Made by a program: the position numbers and the translations under genes | The notes under the pieces: generated by a model | What the model was told of the DNA's origin: nothing | Databases searched by the model: none | What the model saw: the letters and a program-made list of their open reading frames with translations, nothing else | Assembly: GCF_016307205.1 (NCBI RefSeq) | Contig: NZ_JAEIJD010000001.1 | Location: forward strand, 248,001-312,000 | Length of the DNA stretch: 64,000 bases | Reading direction: 5' to 3' | From: Pontibaca salina | Lineage (GTDB): Bacteria > Pseudomonadota > Alphaproteobacteria > Rhodobacterales > Rhodobacteraceae | Shown: positions 1 to 8,226 of the stretch, piece by piece | Layout: each line of letters opens with the position of its first letter | Position numbering within the stretch: the stretch's first letter is position 1

Positions 1-1162
1 TTTGCGGCAAAATCTGAGGGCGCGTGCCAAGGGCGAGGATGGCATCGCCCATGTCCACGTCATTGGCGCCGGAGCGATGGGCGCCGAAATCGCGGCCTGG
101 GCCGCGATAAGGGGCAAGCGCGTGACGCTGACCGATGTGAAACCGGAGCCGCTGGGTATGGCGGTGAAACGGGCTGTAAAAATCTGCCGCGAGAAACATC
201 TCGACAAGATCGAAGCCCTTGCCGCGCTTGACCGGCTGATGCCTGATCCAGATGGCATCGGTTCTGCCCATGCCGATCTGGTGATTGAGGCGGTGCCGGA
301 GAACCCCGAGCTCAAAGTGAAAATCTATGCGGATTTGGCAAAGCGGATGAAAAATGACGCGATCCTTGCCACCAACACCTCGTCGCTGCGACTGGCCGCT
401 CTTGCGGGCGCGGTTGCCGATCCGGCGCAATTTGCGGGGCTGCATTTTTTCAACCCGGTCTCGCGAATGAAGCTGGTCGAGGTGGTCGCGCATGAGCGCT
501 CCAGCCGCAAGGTTCTGGATCGGTTGCATGCTTTCTGCGGGGCCATCGACCGTTTGCCCGCGCCGGTACGCGACGATCCCGGCTTCCTCGTTAACCGCGT
601 CCTCATGCCCTATCTGATGGAAGGGATGCTGCTGCTGGATGAGGGTCACCCGAAAGAAGTGATCGACGCCGCAGGCCTGCGTTTCGGCATGCCAATGGGA
701 CCGCTTGCGCTGGCCGATCAGATTGGGCTGGATATCTGTCTGGACGTGGGCGAAAATTTGAAAGCATCGCTCGACAAACCCCTGGCCGACGTGCTGCAAC
801 GCCTGCGCGACAAAGTGGAAAGCGGCGATACCGGGAAGAAGGCCGGTCAGGGTTTCTACGACTGGTCGGTTGGCACCCCGCGTCCCGATACCGACCGTAC
901 GATTCCCCACAGCATGACTGACCGGCTGATCCTGCCGCTGTGCGACGCAGCGATGGAATGTCTGCGCAACAAGGTGGTTGCGGATGCGGATACGTTGGAC
1001 GCCGCCGTGATCTTCGCCACCGGCTTTGCGCCATTCCGGGGTGGGCCGTTACAATATGCCCGCAAGCGCGGCCCCGATCAAATCACCCGCATTCTGCGCG
1101 AATTGGCGGCGAAACACGGCGACCGCTTTATCCCCGACGAAGGCTGGACGCGGTTCGCCTGA
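1..1162 (+). CDS. 3-hydroxyacyl-CoA dehydrogenase part of a fatty-acid oxidation multifunctional protein (5' truncated)
   Basis: This is the 3' part of a gene that begins before the window. The visible 386 residues form an L-3-hydroxyacyl-CoA dehydrogenase module, which oxidises 3-hydroxyacyl-CoA with NAD in beta-oxidation. A Rossmann nucleotide-binding motif GAGAMG sits near residue 22, followed by the ATNTSSL and HFFNPV segments typical of the family near residues 125 and 150. The C-terminal half matches the helical dimerisation repeats (GMPMGPLALADQIGLD). In FadB/FadJ proteins an enoyl-CoA hydratase domain precedes this module, so the missing upstream part probably encodes it. The reading frame is open to the first base. 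FadJ and FadB cannot be told apart here. The gene ends 38 bp before the convergent puuD. Confidence 0.88.
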   Translation, partial: LRQNLRARAKGEDGIAHVHVIGAGAMGAEIAAWAAIRGKRVTLTDVKPEPLGMAVKRAVKICREKHLDKIEALAALDRLMPDPDGIGSAHADLVIEAVPENPELKVKIYADLAKRMKNDAILATNTSSLRLAALAGAVADPAQFAGLHFFNPVSRMKLVEVVAHERSSRKVLDRLHAFCGAIDRLPAPVRDDPGFLVNRVLMPYLMEGMLLLDEGHPKEVIDAAGLRFGMPMGPLALADQIGLDICLDVGENLKASLDKPLADVLQRLRDKVESGDTGKKAGQGFYDWSVGTPRPDTDRTIPHSMTDRLILPLCDAAMECLRNKVVADADTLDAAVIFATGFAPFRGGPLQYARKRGPDQITRILRELAAKHGDRFIPDEGWTRFA

Positions 1163-1200
1163 CCGGGACAACCTTCAGAAACTTGGCCCTTGCGCAAGTG

Positions 1201-2457
1201 TCAGGGGCTCAGATGGGCGACCCTGCCCACATTGGCGGCGCGAAACCATCGGATGATGGTCGCGCGCTCATCAGCTTCGATATGGGTGAGGTTGGCCGGT
1301 GGCATCGCGCGACTTATTCCGGCCTGAAGATAGATCTGCCGGGCCTCGCGCGCAATATCGGCGGCAGTTTCCAGATACACCGCTTTTGGTGCCCAGCGAA
1401 TGCCGTCCCAAAATGGGTCGCGGGCATGACACATCGAACAGCGGCCCAGAACGATATCATGGACCTCGTCAAAGCCTTCGGCGCTTGCGTAACGCTGTTC
1501 ATAGGGCGTCAGTTGCTGCATCTCGACTCTGTCATGCTCCCCGTCCCATGTGGAGGCGGTCGAAAGCCAGGCGATGATGATGAACAAAATCGCCGTGGCC
1601 GCCCACGTCCATGACGGCCCCTTGCCGGTGGCATGCAAGGTGTTGAAATAATGCCGGATCGTCACCCCGGTCAGGAATATCAGCGCGGCAATGATCCAAT
1701 TATATTCCGTCGCAAAGGCGAGCGGATAGTGGTTAGACAGCATCAGAAACACCACCGGCAACGTGAGATAGTTGTTATGCGTGCTGCGCAGCTTGGCGAT
1801 CTTGCCGTATTTCGGATCGGGGGTGCGACCTGCCTGCAAGTCTTGCACCACGATGCGCTGGTTTGGCATGATGATGAAGAACACGTTGGCTGTCATGATC
1901 GACGCGGTGAAGGCGCCCAGATGCAACAATGCGGCGCGCCCAGTAAAGACCTGATTATAGCTCCATGACATCGCCACAAGGACGATGAACAGCAACAGCA
2001 TCAGCATTGTGGGTCGCTCGCCCAATGGCGATTTACACAGGAAATCATAGCAGATCCAGCCGAGTGTCAGCGAGCCGGCGGAAATTGCGATGGCCTGCCA
2101 GACTGCCAGATCTGCCTTGGAGGGATCGATCAGGAACAGCTCGGCCCCTGCCCAATAGACAATCATCAGCAGCGCGGCCCCCGAAAGCCATGTCGAATAG
2201 CTTTCCCATTTGAACCACACCAGATGCACGGGCAGGTTTTCTGGCGCCACCAGATATTTCTGGATGTGATAGAACCCACCGCCATGCACCTGCCACTCTT
2301 CGCCATGAGCTCCGACCGGCAGATGCGGCGCCTTCTTCAGGCCCAGATCCAGCGCAACGAAATAGAACGAGGACCCGATCCACGCGATGGCGGTGATAAC
2401 GTGCAGCCAGCGCACCGCGAAGGCCAGCCAATCCCACATGATTGCCAGATCATACAT
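1201..2457 (-). CDS. puuD: Membrane urate oxidase (urate hydroxylase PuuD) with C-terminal cytochrome c domain
   Basis: The 418-residue protein is predicted to oxidise urate to 5-hydroxyisourate at the inner membrane and pass electrons to the respiratory chain instead of making peroxide. The N-terminal 300 or so residues hold about eight hydrophobic helices with conserved family segments (WLHVITAIAWIGSSFYF; STHNNYLTLPVVFLMLSNHYP). The C-terminal 100 residues carry a heme c site, C340-SM-C343-H344, with Met-containing segments downstream that could supply the axial ligand. Its neighbours uraH, puuE-uraD and allA encode the next steps, which supports the assignment. It diverges from a LysR regulator across 95 bp. 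Confidence 0.92.
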   Translation of the reverse strand: MYDLAIMWDWLAFAVRWLHVITAIAWIGSSFYFVALDLGLKKAPHLPVGAHGEEWQVHGGGFYHIQKYLVAPENLPVHLVWFKWESYSTWLSGAALLMIVYWAGAELFLIDPSKADLAVWQAIAISAGSLTLGWICYDFLCKSPLGERPTMLMLLLFIVLVAMSWSYNQVFTGRAALLHLGAFTASIMTANVFFIIMPNQRIVVQDLQAGRTPDPKYGKIAKLRSTHNNYLTLPVVFLMLSNHYPLAFATEYNWIIAALIFLTGVTIRHYFNTLHATGKGPSWTWAATAILFIIIAWLSTASTWDGEHDRVEMQQLTPYEQRYASAEGFDEVHDIVLGRCSMCHARDPFWDGIRWAPKAVYLETAADIAREARQIYLQAGISRAMPPANLTHIEADERATIIRWFRAANVGRVAHLSP

Positions 2458-2552
2458 CAGCTATCCCCCCGCGCTTTCGTCTGAGACTATCCAATACGAC
2501 GTTATCATACTATATTTGACACTCAGCAAAGAGCGTCAAAAAAAGCCGGACA

Positions 2553-3470
2553 ATGTCCTATTTCAATAATATCCGAACATTTGTGCGCATCTACGAACTG
2601 GGCAGCATGTCGGCAGCGGCGCGCGACCAGCGCATATCGCCAGCGGTTGCATCGGCCCGCATCGCCCAGCTTGAGACTTATCTCGACGTCCGGCTGTTCC
2701 AGCGCACCACGCGCAGCCTGACCCCAACCGAACAGGGGCGGATCTTTTACGATGGCGCAGCCCGCGTGCTCGAAGCGGTCGCGGAAGCCGAGGCCAGAGT
2801 CGGTGAGGTCACCGAAAACCCGCGCGGAACATTACATATCGCGGCGCCTTTGGGGGTCGGGCGGCGCCTGATCGCGCCGCATATGCCAGACTTTGCCCAA
2901 GCCTATCCGCTGGTGGACGTCCGGCTGCGACTCAGTGACCGCAAGCTGGACCTGACCGCCGAGGGGCTGGATATCGCGTTTTTCCTGGGCCGCCCGACGG
3001 ATTCCAACCTGCGCATCCGCAAGATTTCGGAATGCCGCCGCATTCTTTGCGCCAGCCCCGCCTATATTGCGGCCCATGGCCACCCCAGACGCGCGAGCGA
3101 GATCGAGCGCGGGCAGCACAATTGCCTAAACCTGCGCTTTCCCGGCGCGAGCGAGTTTCAATGGGAGCTGGAAACCGAAGATGGCCCGCGCAAGTTCGAC
3201 GTCCGTGGTCGCCTTGAAAGCGACGACGGCGATGTACTGACCGACTGGGCGTTGAATGGTGTCGGGATCGCGATGAAACCAGTTTTTGAAATTGCCGACC
3301 ATCTGCGCTCGGGCGCGCTGGTGCATGTGGTTGAGGAAACGCCGCCCCTGCCGGTGCAGATGGCGGTGCTTTATACGCATCGCCGATTTCAAGACCCTAA
3401 GGCGCGGCTGTTCATGGAGTTCATGATAAACCGCATGGCCGACGCGTTGGCCGACACGCAGATCGGCTGA
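2553..3470 (+). CDS. LysR-family transcriptional regulator, probable regulator of urate/ureide genes
   Basis: The 305-residue protein has the LysR layout. An N-terminal winged HTH occupies residues 1-60 (FVRIYELGSMSAAARDQRIS, then the LFQRTTRSLTPTEQG wing), and a periplasmic-binding-like effector domain follows from about residue 90. It resembles the large subgroup that begins with a short Met-Ser-Tyr-Phe start and regulates a divergent target. It is transcribed away from puuD, with 95 bp between the starts, and its stop is 10 bp from the convergent uraH stop. The position suggests control of puuD and perhaps uraH and puuE, but the effector cannot be read from sequence. The intergenic region is AT-rich compared with its surroundings, as expected for LysR operators. 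Confidence 0.85.
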   Translation: MSYFNNIRTFVRIYELGSMSAAARDQRISPAVASARIAQLETYLDVRLFQRTTRSLTPTEQGRIFYDGAARVLEAVAEAEARVGEVTENPRGTLHIAAPLGVGRRLIAPHMPDFAQAYPLVDVRLRLSDRKLDLTAEGLDIAFFLGRPTDSNLRIRKISECRRILCASPAYIAAHGHPRRASEIERGQHNCLNLRFPGASEFQWELETEDGPRKFDVRGRLESDDGDVLTDWALNGVGIAMKPVFEIADHLRSGALVHVVEETPPLPVQMAVLYTHRRFQDPKARLFMEFMINRMADALADTQIG

Positions 3471-3479
3471 CAGGTCGGC

Positions 3480-3833
3480 TTAACTGCCGCGATAGGTGGA
3501 ATAGCCAAATGGCGACAGCAGGAGCGGCACATGGTAATGCGCCGCTTCGGACATGCCAAAACGCAACGGCACAAGATCAAGGAACCGGGGGCTGTCGGCG
3601 CTGACCCCGAAGCGATCCAGATAATCGCCGCAGTGAAACACCAACTCGTAAACGCCGATCTGAAACTCGCTTTCCGGTAGGATATGCTGATCGGTGCGTC
3701 CGTCGGCATTGGTCACCAATGTGCGCAGCGCGACGCGTTTGTCGCCGTCAATGCGAAACAACTCAATTTGCAGCCCCTCGGCGGGGCAGCCCCGTGCCGT
3801 GTCCAACACATGTGTCGTCAGAGACCCGCCCAT
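3480..3833 (-). CDS. uraH: 5-hydroxyisourate hydrolase
   Basis: The 117-residue protein belongs to the transthyretin-like HIU hydrolases, which convert 5-hydroxyisourate (the PuuD product) to OHCU. Family signatures are visible: LTTHVLDTARGCPAEGL at the N-terminus with its catalytic His, a central region of Arg-containing beta strands, and the diagnostic C-terminal tail ending Tyr-Arg-Gly-Ser. The length is that of free-standing bacterial HIU hydrolases, with no signal peptide. It is divergent from puuE-uraD across 148 bp. That region contains a TGATAATCA palindrome and a TGATAA/TTATCA pair upstream of puuE, which may be regulator sites. Confidence 0.95.
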   Translation of the reverse strand: MGGSLTTHVLDTARGCPAEGLQIELFRIDGDKRVALRTLVTNADGRTDQHILPESEFQIGVYELVFHCGDYLDRFGVSADSPRFLDLVPLRFGMSEAAHYHVPLLLSPFGYSTYRGS

Positions 3834-3981
3834 ATTGCACCCCTTTTGGTTGTTGATGTGTCAGGATGCGACGACATTATGGAAAACAGAAGCCCGCATT
3901 TCATGACAATGTATTGGGTTTTTATTGATAATCAGACGTTAATTTCTGCTTTATCATGACGCTAGGACAAGGAGAACGCAA

Positions 3982-5391
3982 ATGAACCGGTATCCCCGCG
4001 ACATGCACGGATATGGCGAAACCCCACCCGATCCGAAATGGCCGGGTGGCGCAAAGATCGCGGTGCAGATCGTCGTCAATTATGAAGAGGGCGGCGAGAA
4101 CAACACGCTGCATGGCGATTATGCCTCAGAGGCGTTTCTATCAGAGATCGTCGGCGCGGCACCGTGGCCGGGGCAGCGGCACTGGAACATGGAATCAATC
4201 TATGAATATGGCGCGCGGGCCGGATTCTGGCGATTGCATCGCTTACTCAAGGACATCCCTATTACCGTCTATGGCGTCGCCACGGCACTGGCGCGGTCCC
4301 CGTCGCAGGTGGAAGCGATGCAGCAGGCCGGTTGGGAAATCGCCAGCCACGGCCTGAAATGGATCGAATACAAGGATACCGATCCCAAAGTGGAAGCCGC
4401 CGACATGGCCAAGGCGATCCGCCTGCATAGCGAGGTCACCGGCCGGCCGCCGCGCGGCTGGTATACGGGCCGCTGTTCCGCCAATACGGTGCGGCTGGCG
4501 GCCGAGACCGGGCAATTTGCCTATGTTGCCGACAGCTATGCTGATGATCTGCCCTATTGGGTCGAAATCGGTGACCATGATCAACTGATCGTGCCCTATA
4601 CGCTGGACGTCAACGACATGCGCTTTGCCACGCCCCAAGGGTTCAACGCGGGTGATCAGTTCCTCGACTATCTCAAGGCCAGCTTTACCGCGCTTTACCG
4701 CGAGGGGCTGGAAGGCGCGCCCAAGATGATGTCGATCGGCTTGCATTGCCGTCTGATCGGGCGACCGGGACGGATTGAGGCATTGCGCGAGTTTCTGGAA
4801 TTCGCACAAAGCCATGATGACGTCTGGTTTGCCACCCGCGAGCAGATCGCCGACCACTGGGCCAAGGTCCACCCGCACCAACGCCGCGAGCGGCCCAGCC
4901 GGATCGAGCTGGCTGAGTTCGTTGAGCGATATGGCAGCATCTTTGAACACTCCCCCTGGGTTGCCGAAGCAGCGCACGTGTTAGAACTTGGCGCTGCGCA
5001 CGATACCGCCATCGGGTTGCACAACGCGCTGTGCCGTGTGTTCCGCGCCGCCCCGGAGGACCGTCGCCTTGCCGTGCTGACCGCCCATCCGGACCTTGCC
5101 GGCAAGCTGGCGCAGGCCAAGCGCCTGACCGCCGAAAGCACCTCAGAACAGGCGGTGGCGGGTTTGGACGCCCTGACCGATCAAGAACGCGCGAGCTTCA
5201 CCGATCTGAACGAGCGCTACATGGCGAAACACGGCTTTCCCTTCATCATCGCGGTGCGCGATCATGACAAGGCCAGCATCTTAGATGCGTTTCGCCGCCG
5301 CATCGACAACGACCGCGACACCGAATTTACCGAAGCCTGCCGTCAGGTCGAACGCATCGCCCTGCACCGCCTGAAGGATCTATTGCCATGA
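3982..5391 (+). CDS. puuE-uraD: Bifunctional allantoinase (PuuE) / OHCU decarboxylase (UraD) fusion
   Basis: This 469-residue fusion covers two non-adjacent roles of the pathway. Residues 1 to about 310 are a PuuE-type, cofactor-independent allantoinase of the polysaccharide deacetylase fold (VNYEEGGENN near residue 33; GWYTGRCSANTVRLAAETG; SIGLHCRLIGRPGR). Residues from about 312 to 469 are 2-oxo-4-hydroxy-4-carboxy-5-ureidoimidazoline decarboxylase, with the catalytic HPDLA motif (H369), the TAESTSEQAVAGLD segment and FGFPFI-like GFPFIIAVRDHDK. The product of UraH goes to the UraD half, which makes S-allantoin, and the PuuE half opens it to allantoate. A good ribosome site, AAGGAG, lies 8 bp before the ATG. 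Its stop overlaps the allA start (ATGA). Confidence 0.95.
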   Translation: MNRYPRDMHGYGETPPDPKWPGGAKIAVQIVVNYEEGGENNTLHGDYASEAFLSEIVGAAPWPGQRHWNMESIYEYGARAGFWRLHRLLKDIPITVYGVATALARSPSQVEAMQQAGWEIASHGLKWIEYKDTDPKVEAADMAKAIRLHSEVTGRPPRGWYTGRCSANTVRLAAETGQFAYVADSYADDLPYWVEIGDHDQLIVPYTLDVNDMRFATPQGFNAGDQFLDYLKASFTALYREGLEGAPKMMSIGLHCRLIGRPGRIEALREFLEFAQSHDDVWFATREQIADHWAKVHPHQRRERPSRIELAEFVERYGSIFEHSPWVAEAAHVLELGAAHDTAIGLHNALCRVFRAAPEDRRLAVLTAHPDLAGKLAQAKRLTAESTSEQAVAGLDALTDQERASFTDLNERYMAKHGFPFIIAVRDHDKASILDAFRRRIDNDRDTEFTEACRQVERIALHRLKDLLP

Positions 5392-5873
5392 CCCATATAC
5401 TTCATACCGCTCCGCTGACCGCCACCGCCTTCGCCCCATATGGCGATGTGCTTGCAGCCGAGGACGCCCCTGACAAGCTGATCAATCAGGGACTTTGCGG
5501 ACGCCATCACGATCTCGCAAAACTCGATTTTGGCGACGGGCGCGCCGGGATCAGCCTGTTTGATGCCCAAGAACGCGCGCTGCCCTTCACCCTCGATATG
5601 ATGGAACGACACCCCGAGGGCAGCCAAGCCTTTGTGCCGATGCAGCGCAACCCGTTTCTTGTGGTCGTTGCGCCTGACCAAAACGGCGCTCCGGGCACGC
5701 CTCTGGCGTTTCTGGCGCAGCCCGGTCAGGGTGTGAACCTGCACCGCAATGTCTGGCACGGTGTTTTATGCCCGCTGAACGGCCCCGGCCTATTCGCGGT
5801 GATTGACCGGATCGGAGACGGGACCAATCTCGAAGAACACTGGTTCGAGACACCTTGGATCATCGAACGCTAA
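5388..5873 (+). CDS. allA: Ureidoglycolate lyase
   Basis: The 161-residue protein is of the AllA family (EC 4.3.2.3), a cupin-like enzyme that splits ureidoglycolate into urea and glyoxylate. Recognisable segments are TATAFAPYGDVL near the N-terminus, MMERHPEGSQAFVPM in the middle, and GVNLHRNVWHGVL, whose His residues belong to the cupin core. The length is that of the family. It overlaps the puuE-uraD stop by four bases, so the two are almost certainly translationally coupled. A perfect hairpin with a T run follows 23 bp after the stop and ends the unit. The glyoxylate it makes is the substrate of the bhc operon that begins on the other side of that terminator. Confidence 0.95.
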   Translation: MTHILHTAPLTATAFAPYGDVLAAEDAPDKLINQGLCGRHHDLAKLDFGDGRAGISLFDAQERALPFTLDMMERHPEGSQAFVPMQRNPFLVVVAPDQNGAPGTPLAFLAQPGQGVNLHRNVWHGVLCPLNGPGLFAVIDRIGDGTNLEEHWFETPWIIER

Positions 5874-5896
5874 AATCGCACGAAAGAGATTGTCGA

Positions 5897-5936
5897 GAAA
5901 CGGCCAAGGGCAGCGAACGCCTGGCCGTTTCTTTTT
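5897..5936 (+). terminator. Rho-independent terminator after allA
   Basis: A perfect 10-bp stem, GAAACGGCCA / TGGCCGTTTC, with a 15-base loop is followed directly by TTTTT at 5932-5936. It closes the puuE-uraD-allA unit and lies between allA and the convergent bhcD. Confidence 0.85.
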
Positions 5937-6011
5937 CCGCCATGGATACTGGCAGATATTCTGCCGCGCCGGCGGGCTATATGGATGGCCGCAACTAGGT
6001 CGCGGCCCGCA

Positions 6012-6977
6012 TCAGATTTCCACCTCGGTGGCGACGCCTTGCTCGACCGCCAGATCCACGACAGCCGCCGCGACCGCCAGATCCTGCAGCCCAACGCCGG
6101 TGCCGTCGAACAGCGTAATCTCATCGTCCGAGCTGCGCCCCACGTGCTTGGCGTTGATGACCGCACCGAGCTCGGTGATGTCCTCGGCCCGGATCGTCTG
6201 GTCACCGATCGCATGCTGGCATTCGCCAATCGATATCGATTGCGCGACTTCGTCGGTGAACACCGTCGCTTGGCCGATCAGCGCGCTCTCGACCTCTTGC
6301 TTGCCTTTGGTATCGGTGCCCATACAGGCCACATGGGTTCCCGGCTTTACCTGCGCTGCGCTGAGGATCGGATCGAAGCTGGATGTAATGGTCACGATCA
6401 CATCGCTGACCGCGCCCAATTCGTCCAGTGTAACCGACTCAAACGCCAGCCCCATTTCATCCGCCACAGCGCGCAGCGGCTCAACCTTATCCGCGGTGCG
6501 GTTCCAGGCCACGATCCGCTCGAACGGGCGCTGCTCGGCCACCGCGCGCAATTGGTAAGCCGCCTGATGGCCTGCCCCCACGATGCCCAACACACGGGAA
6601 TCTTCACGTGCCAGATGCGCAACCGACACCGCCGAAGCCGCCGCCGTACGCAGCGCAGTCAGCAGGTTTCCTCCAACCACCGCGCGGCATTGCCCGGTAT
6701 CCGCATCGAACAGGAAAATGGTGGACTGGTGGTTCGTCAGCCCCTTTGCCGCGTTTCCGGGCCAATATCCGCCCGACTTAAGGCCAAGGTTCAGCGCTGC
6801 CCGGTCAAAGCCGGACTTGAACCCGTAAAGCGCATCGGCGTGACCGATTGCCTCCCGCACCACGGGGAAGTTATAGGCACTGCGCGCCGCCATTGACGCA
6901 AAGACCTCTTCGACCGCTGTAAAGGCCGCGTCTCGCGTCATCAGATTTGCAATTTCTTTTTCGGGTACGATAATCAT
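6012..6977 (-). CDS. bhcD: Iminosuccinate reductase of the beta-hydroxyaspartate cycle (ornithine cyclodeaminase/mu-crystallin family)
   Basis: The 321-residue protein has the OCD/mu-crystallin fold. A substrate-binding N-terminal part carries ALNLGLKSGGYWPGN, and a Rossmann domain carries GIVGAGHQAAYQLRA near residues 129-143. In the beta-hydroxyaspartate cycle BhcD reduces iminosuccinate to L-aspartate with NADH, regenerating the amino donor for BhcA. Family membership alone would only give 'ornithine cyclodeaminase-like'. The specific call rests on its place as the last gene of a four-gene operon with bhcA, bhcB and bhcC. It starts 65 bp after bhcC, and that gap contains a strong hairpin. 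The ribosome site before its ATG is weak (AAAGGG, 9 bp upstream). Confidence 0.9.
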   Translation of the reverse strand: MIIVPEKEIANLMTRDAAFTAVEEVFASMAARSAYNFPVVREAIGHADALYGFKSGFDRAALNLGLKSGGYWPGNAAKGLTNHQSTIFLFDADTGQCRAVVGGNLLTALRTAAASAVSVAHLAREDSRVLGIVGAGHQAAYQLRAVAEQRPFERIVAWNRTADKVEPLRAVADEMGLAFESVTLDELGAVSDVIVTITSSFDPILSAAQVKPGTHVACMGTDTKGKQEVESALIGQATVFTDEVAQSISIGECQHAIGDQTIRAEDITELGAVINAKHVGRSSDDEITLFDGTGVGLQDLAVAAAVVDLAVEQGVATEVEI

Positions 6978-7008
6978 CTACGATTACCCTTTCTTTATAT
7001 TCGCCGGA

Positions 7009-7026
7009 GCGTGCGTTGCCGCACGC
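7009..7026 (-). other. Intercistronic hairpin between bhcC and bhcD
   Basis: A perfect 7-bp stem (GCGTGCG / CGCACGC) closes a tetraloop that reads GCAA in the bhc transcript, a GNRA-type loop. No U run follows on the transcribed strand, so it is more likely an mRNA stability or processing element than a terminator for the operon. Confidence 0.5.
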
Positions 7027-7042
7027 CCCGTTTTTATCGAGA

Positions 7043-8203
7043 TCAAAACACCTTGCCGCGCGCCGAAACCGGCCACAGGGTTTCAACCTTGCCGCCGCGC
7101 ACGCCGACATAATAGTCGTGGACGTTACAAGTCGGGTCGCAATGACCAGGCACGAGGCGCAGCTTTTCGTTGATCTTCAGCACGCCGTCTTTGTCTTCAA
7201 CATTGCCATGCTCATCGGAACACTTGATGTATTTGACATCGTCGCGACCATAGATGAACGGCAATCCGCTATCGACCGACTGCGCTTTCAGACCCGCATC
7301 CACGATGGCCAATTGTGGCTTGGCGTGGCTCATCACCGATGTGAGGATGAACAACGCATTTTCCCACTCACCCTGATCGATCCGGTTGCCCTCTGCATCG
7401 TGAATACGGCCATAATCCGCATCCATGAAGGCATAGGAGCCGCACTGCAATTCATTGTAGACGCCCGAATTGCTTTCGAAGTAATAGCTTCCGGTGCCGC
7501 CGCCCGAGACGAATTGCGGCTCCAGCCCTTCAGCTTTCAGCCCTTCAATCGCGTCCGTGACCTGCGCGATAGCGGCATCCAGCTTGGCTTTGCGGTCCTC
7601 ATAGCTGTCCATGTGCTGCATCGCGCCCTGATAGGCCTGCAACCCGGTGAACTTCAGCCCTTCGGCCGCGTCGATCGCCTTGGCAATTTCCACAACTGCA
7701 GATGTGGTCGTCACGCCGCAGCGTCCGGCGCCGCAGTCGATTTCGACATAGCAATTGATTGTCGTGCCATGTTTCTGCGCTGCGGCCGAAAGGTCTGGCA
7801 CATTGGTCACATCATCCACGCAAACGGTGATGATCGAGCCCATTTTGGGCAGCCGTGCCAAACGGTCAATCTTGGCGGGATCACGGACTTGGTTCGACAC
7901 CAGAACGTCCTTGATGCCGCCGCGCACGAAGACTTCGGCCTCGGAGACCTTCTGGCAGCAGACGCCGACAGCGCCGCCCAGTTCTTCCTGCAATTTCTGC
8001 ACGTCCACGGATTTGTGCATCTTGCCATGGCTGCGGTGGCGCATTCCGTGGGCCTTGGCGTAATCGCCCATCTTCTTGATGTTGCGCTCCAGCGCATCAA
8101 GATCGAGGATCAGGCAGGGCGTCTGAATATCAGCCTCGTCCATGCCGGGCACGGCGGGAACGTCAAAACCGACTTCCAACTCGCTATAATCTAGATCTTT
8201 CAT
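7043..8203 (-). CDS. bhcC: Erythro-beta-hydroxyaspartate aldolase (D-threonine aldolase-like)
   Basis: The 386-residue PLP enzyme has the alanine-racemase-type barrel found in D-threonine aldolases: the TPCLILDLDALERNIKKM start, then RSHGKMHKS with candidate Schiff-base lysines at residues 61/64, and a C-terminal beta domain with a metal-binding PGHCDPTCN segment. In the cycle BhcC joins glycine and glyoxylate to form erythro-beta-hydroxyaspartate. I chose the ATG at 8203 because GGAGA lies 6 bp upstream and the longer frame would run into bhcB. The gap to bhcB is 23 bp. A stand-alone D-threonine aldolase is the alternative, but the operon context argues against it. Confidence 0.92.
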   Translation of the reverse strand: MKDLDYSELEVGFDVPAVPGMDEADIQTPCLILDLDALERNIKKMGDYAKAHGMRHRSHGKMHKSVDVQKLQEELGGAVGVCCQKVSEAEVFVRGGIKDVLVSNQVRDPAKIDRLARLPKMGSIITVCVDDVTNVPDLSAAAQKHGTTINCYVEIDCGAGRCGVTTTSAVVEIAKAIDAAEGLKFTGLQAYQGAMQHMDSYEDRKAKLDAAIAQVTDAIEGLKAEGLEPQFVSGGGTGSYYFESNSGVYNELQCGSYAFMDADYGRIHDAEGNRIDQGEWENALFILTSVMSHAKPQLAIVDAGLKAQSVDSGLPFIYGRDDVKYIKCSDEHGNVEDKDGVLKINEKLRLVPGHCDPTCNVHDYYVGVRGGKVETLWPVSARGKVF

Positions 8204-8226
8204 AACTTTCTCCATTGGTTCAGAGT

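Noticed and set aside
603-1034. Antisense open frames over the dehydrogenase and most other genes
   Set aside because: High GC gives long shadow frames. They have Arg/Pro-rich low-complexity composition, no ribosome sites and no family motifs.
6871-7110. Small frame spanning the bhcC-bhcD gap
   Set aside because: It overlaps both genes in another frame on the same strand and has no ribosome site or recognisable domain.
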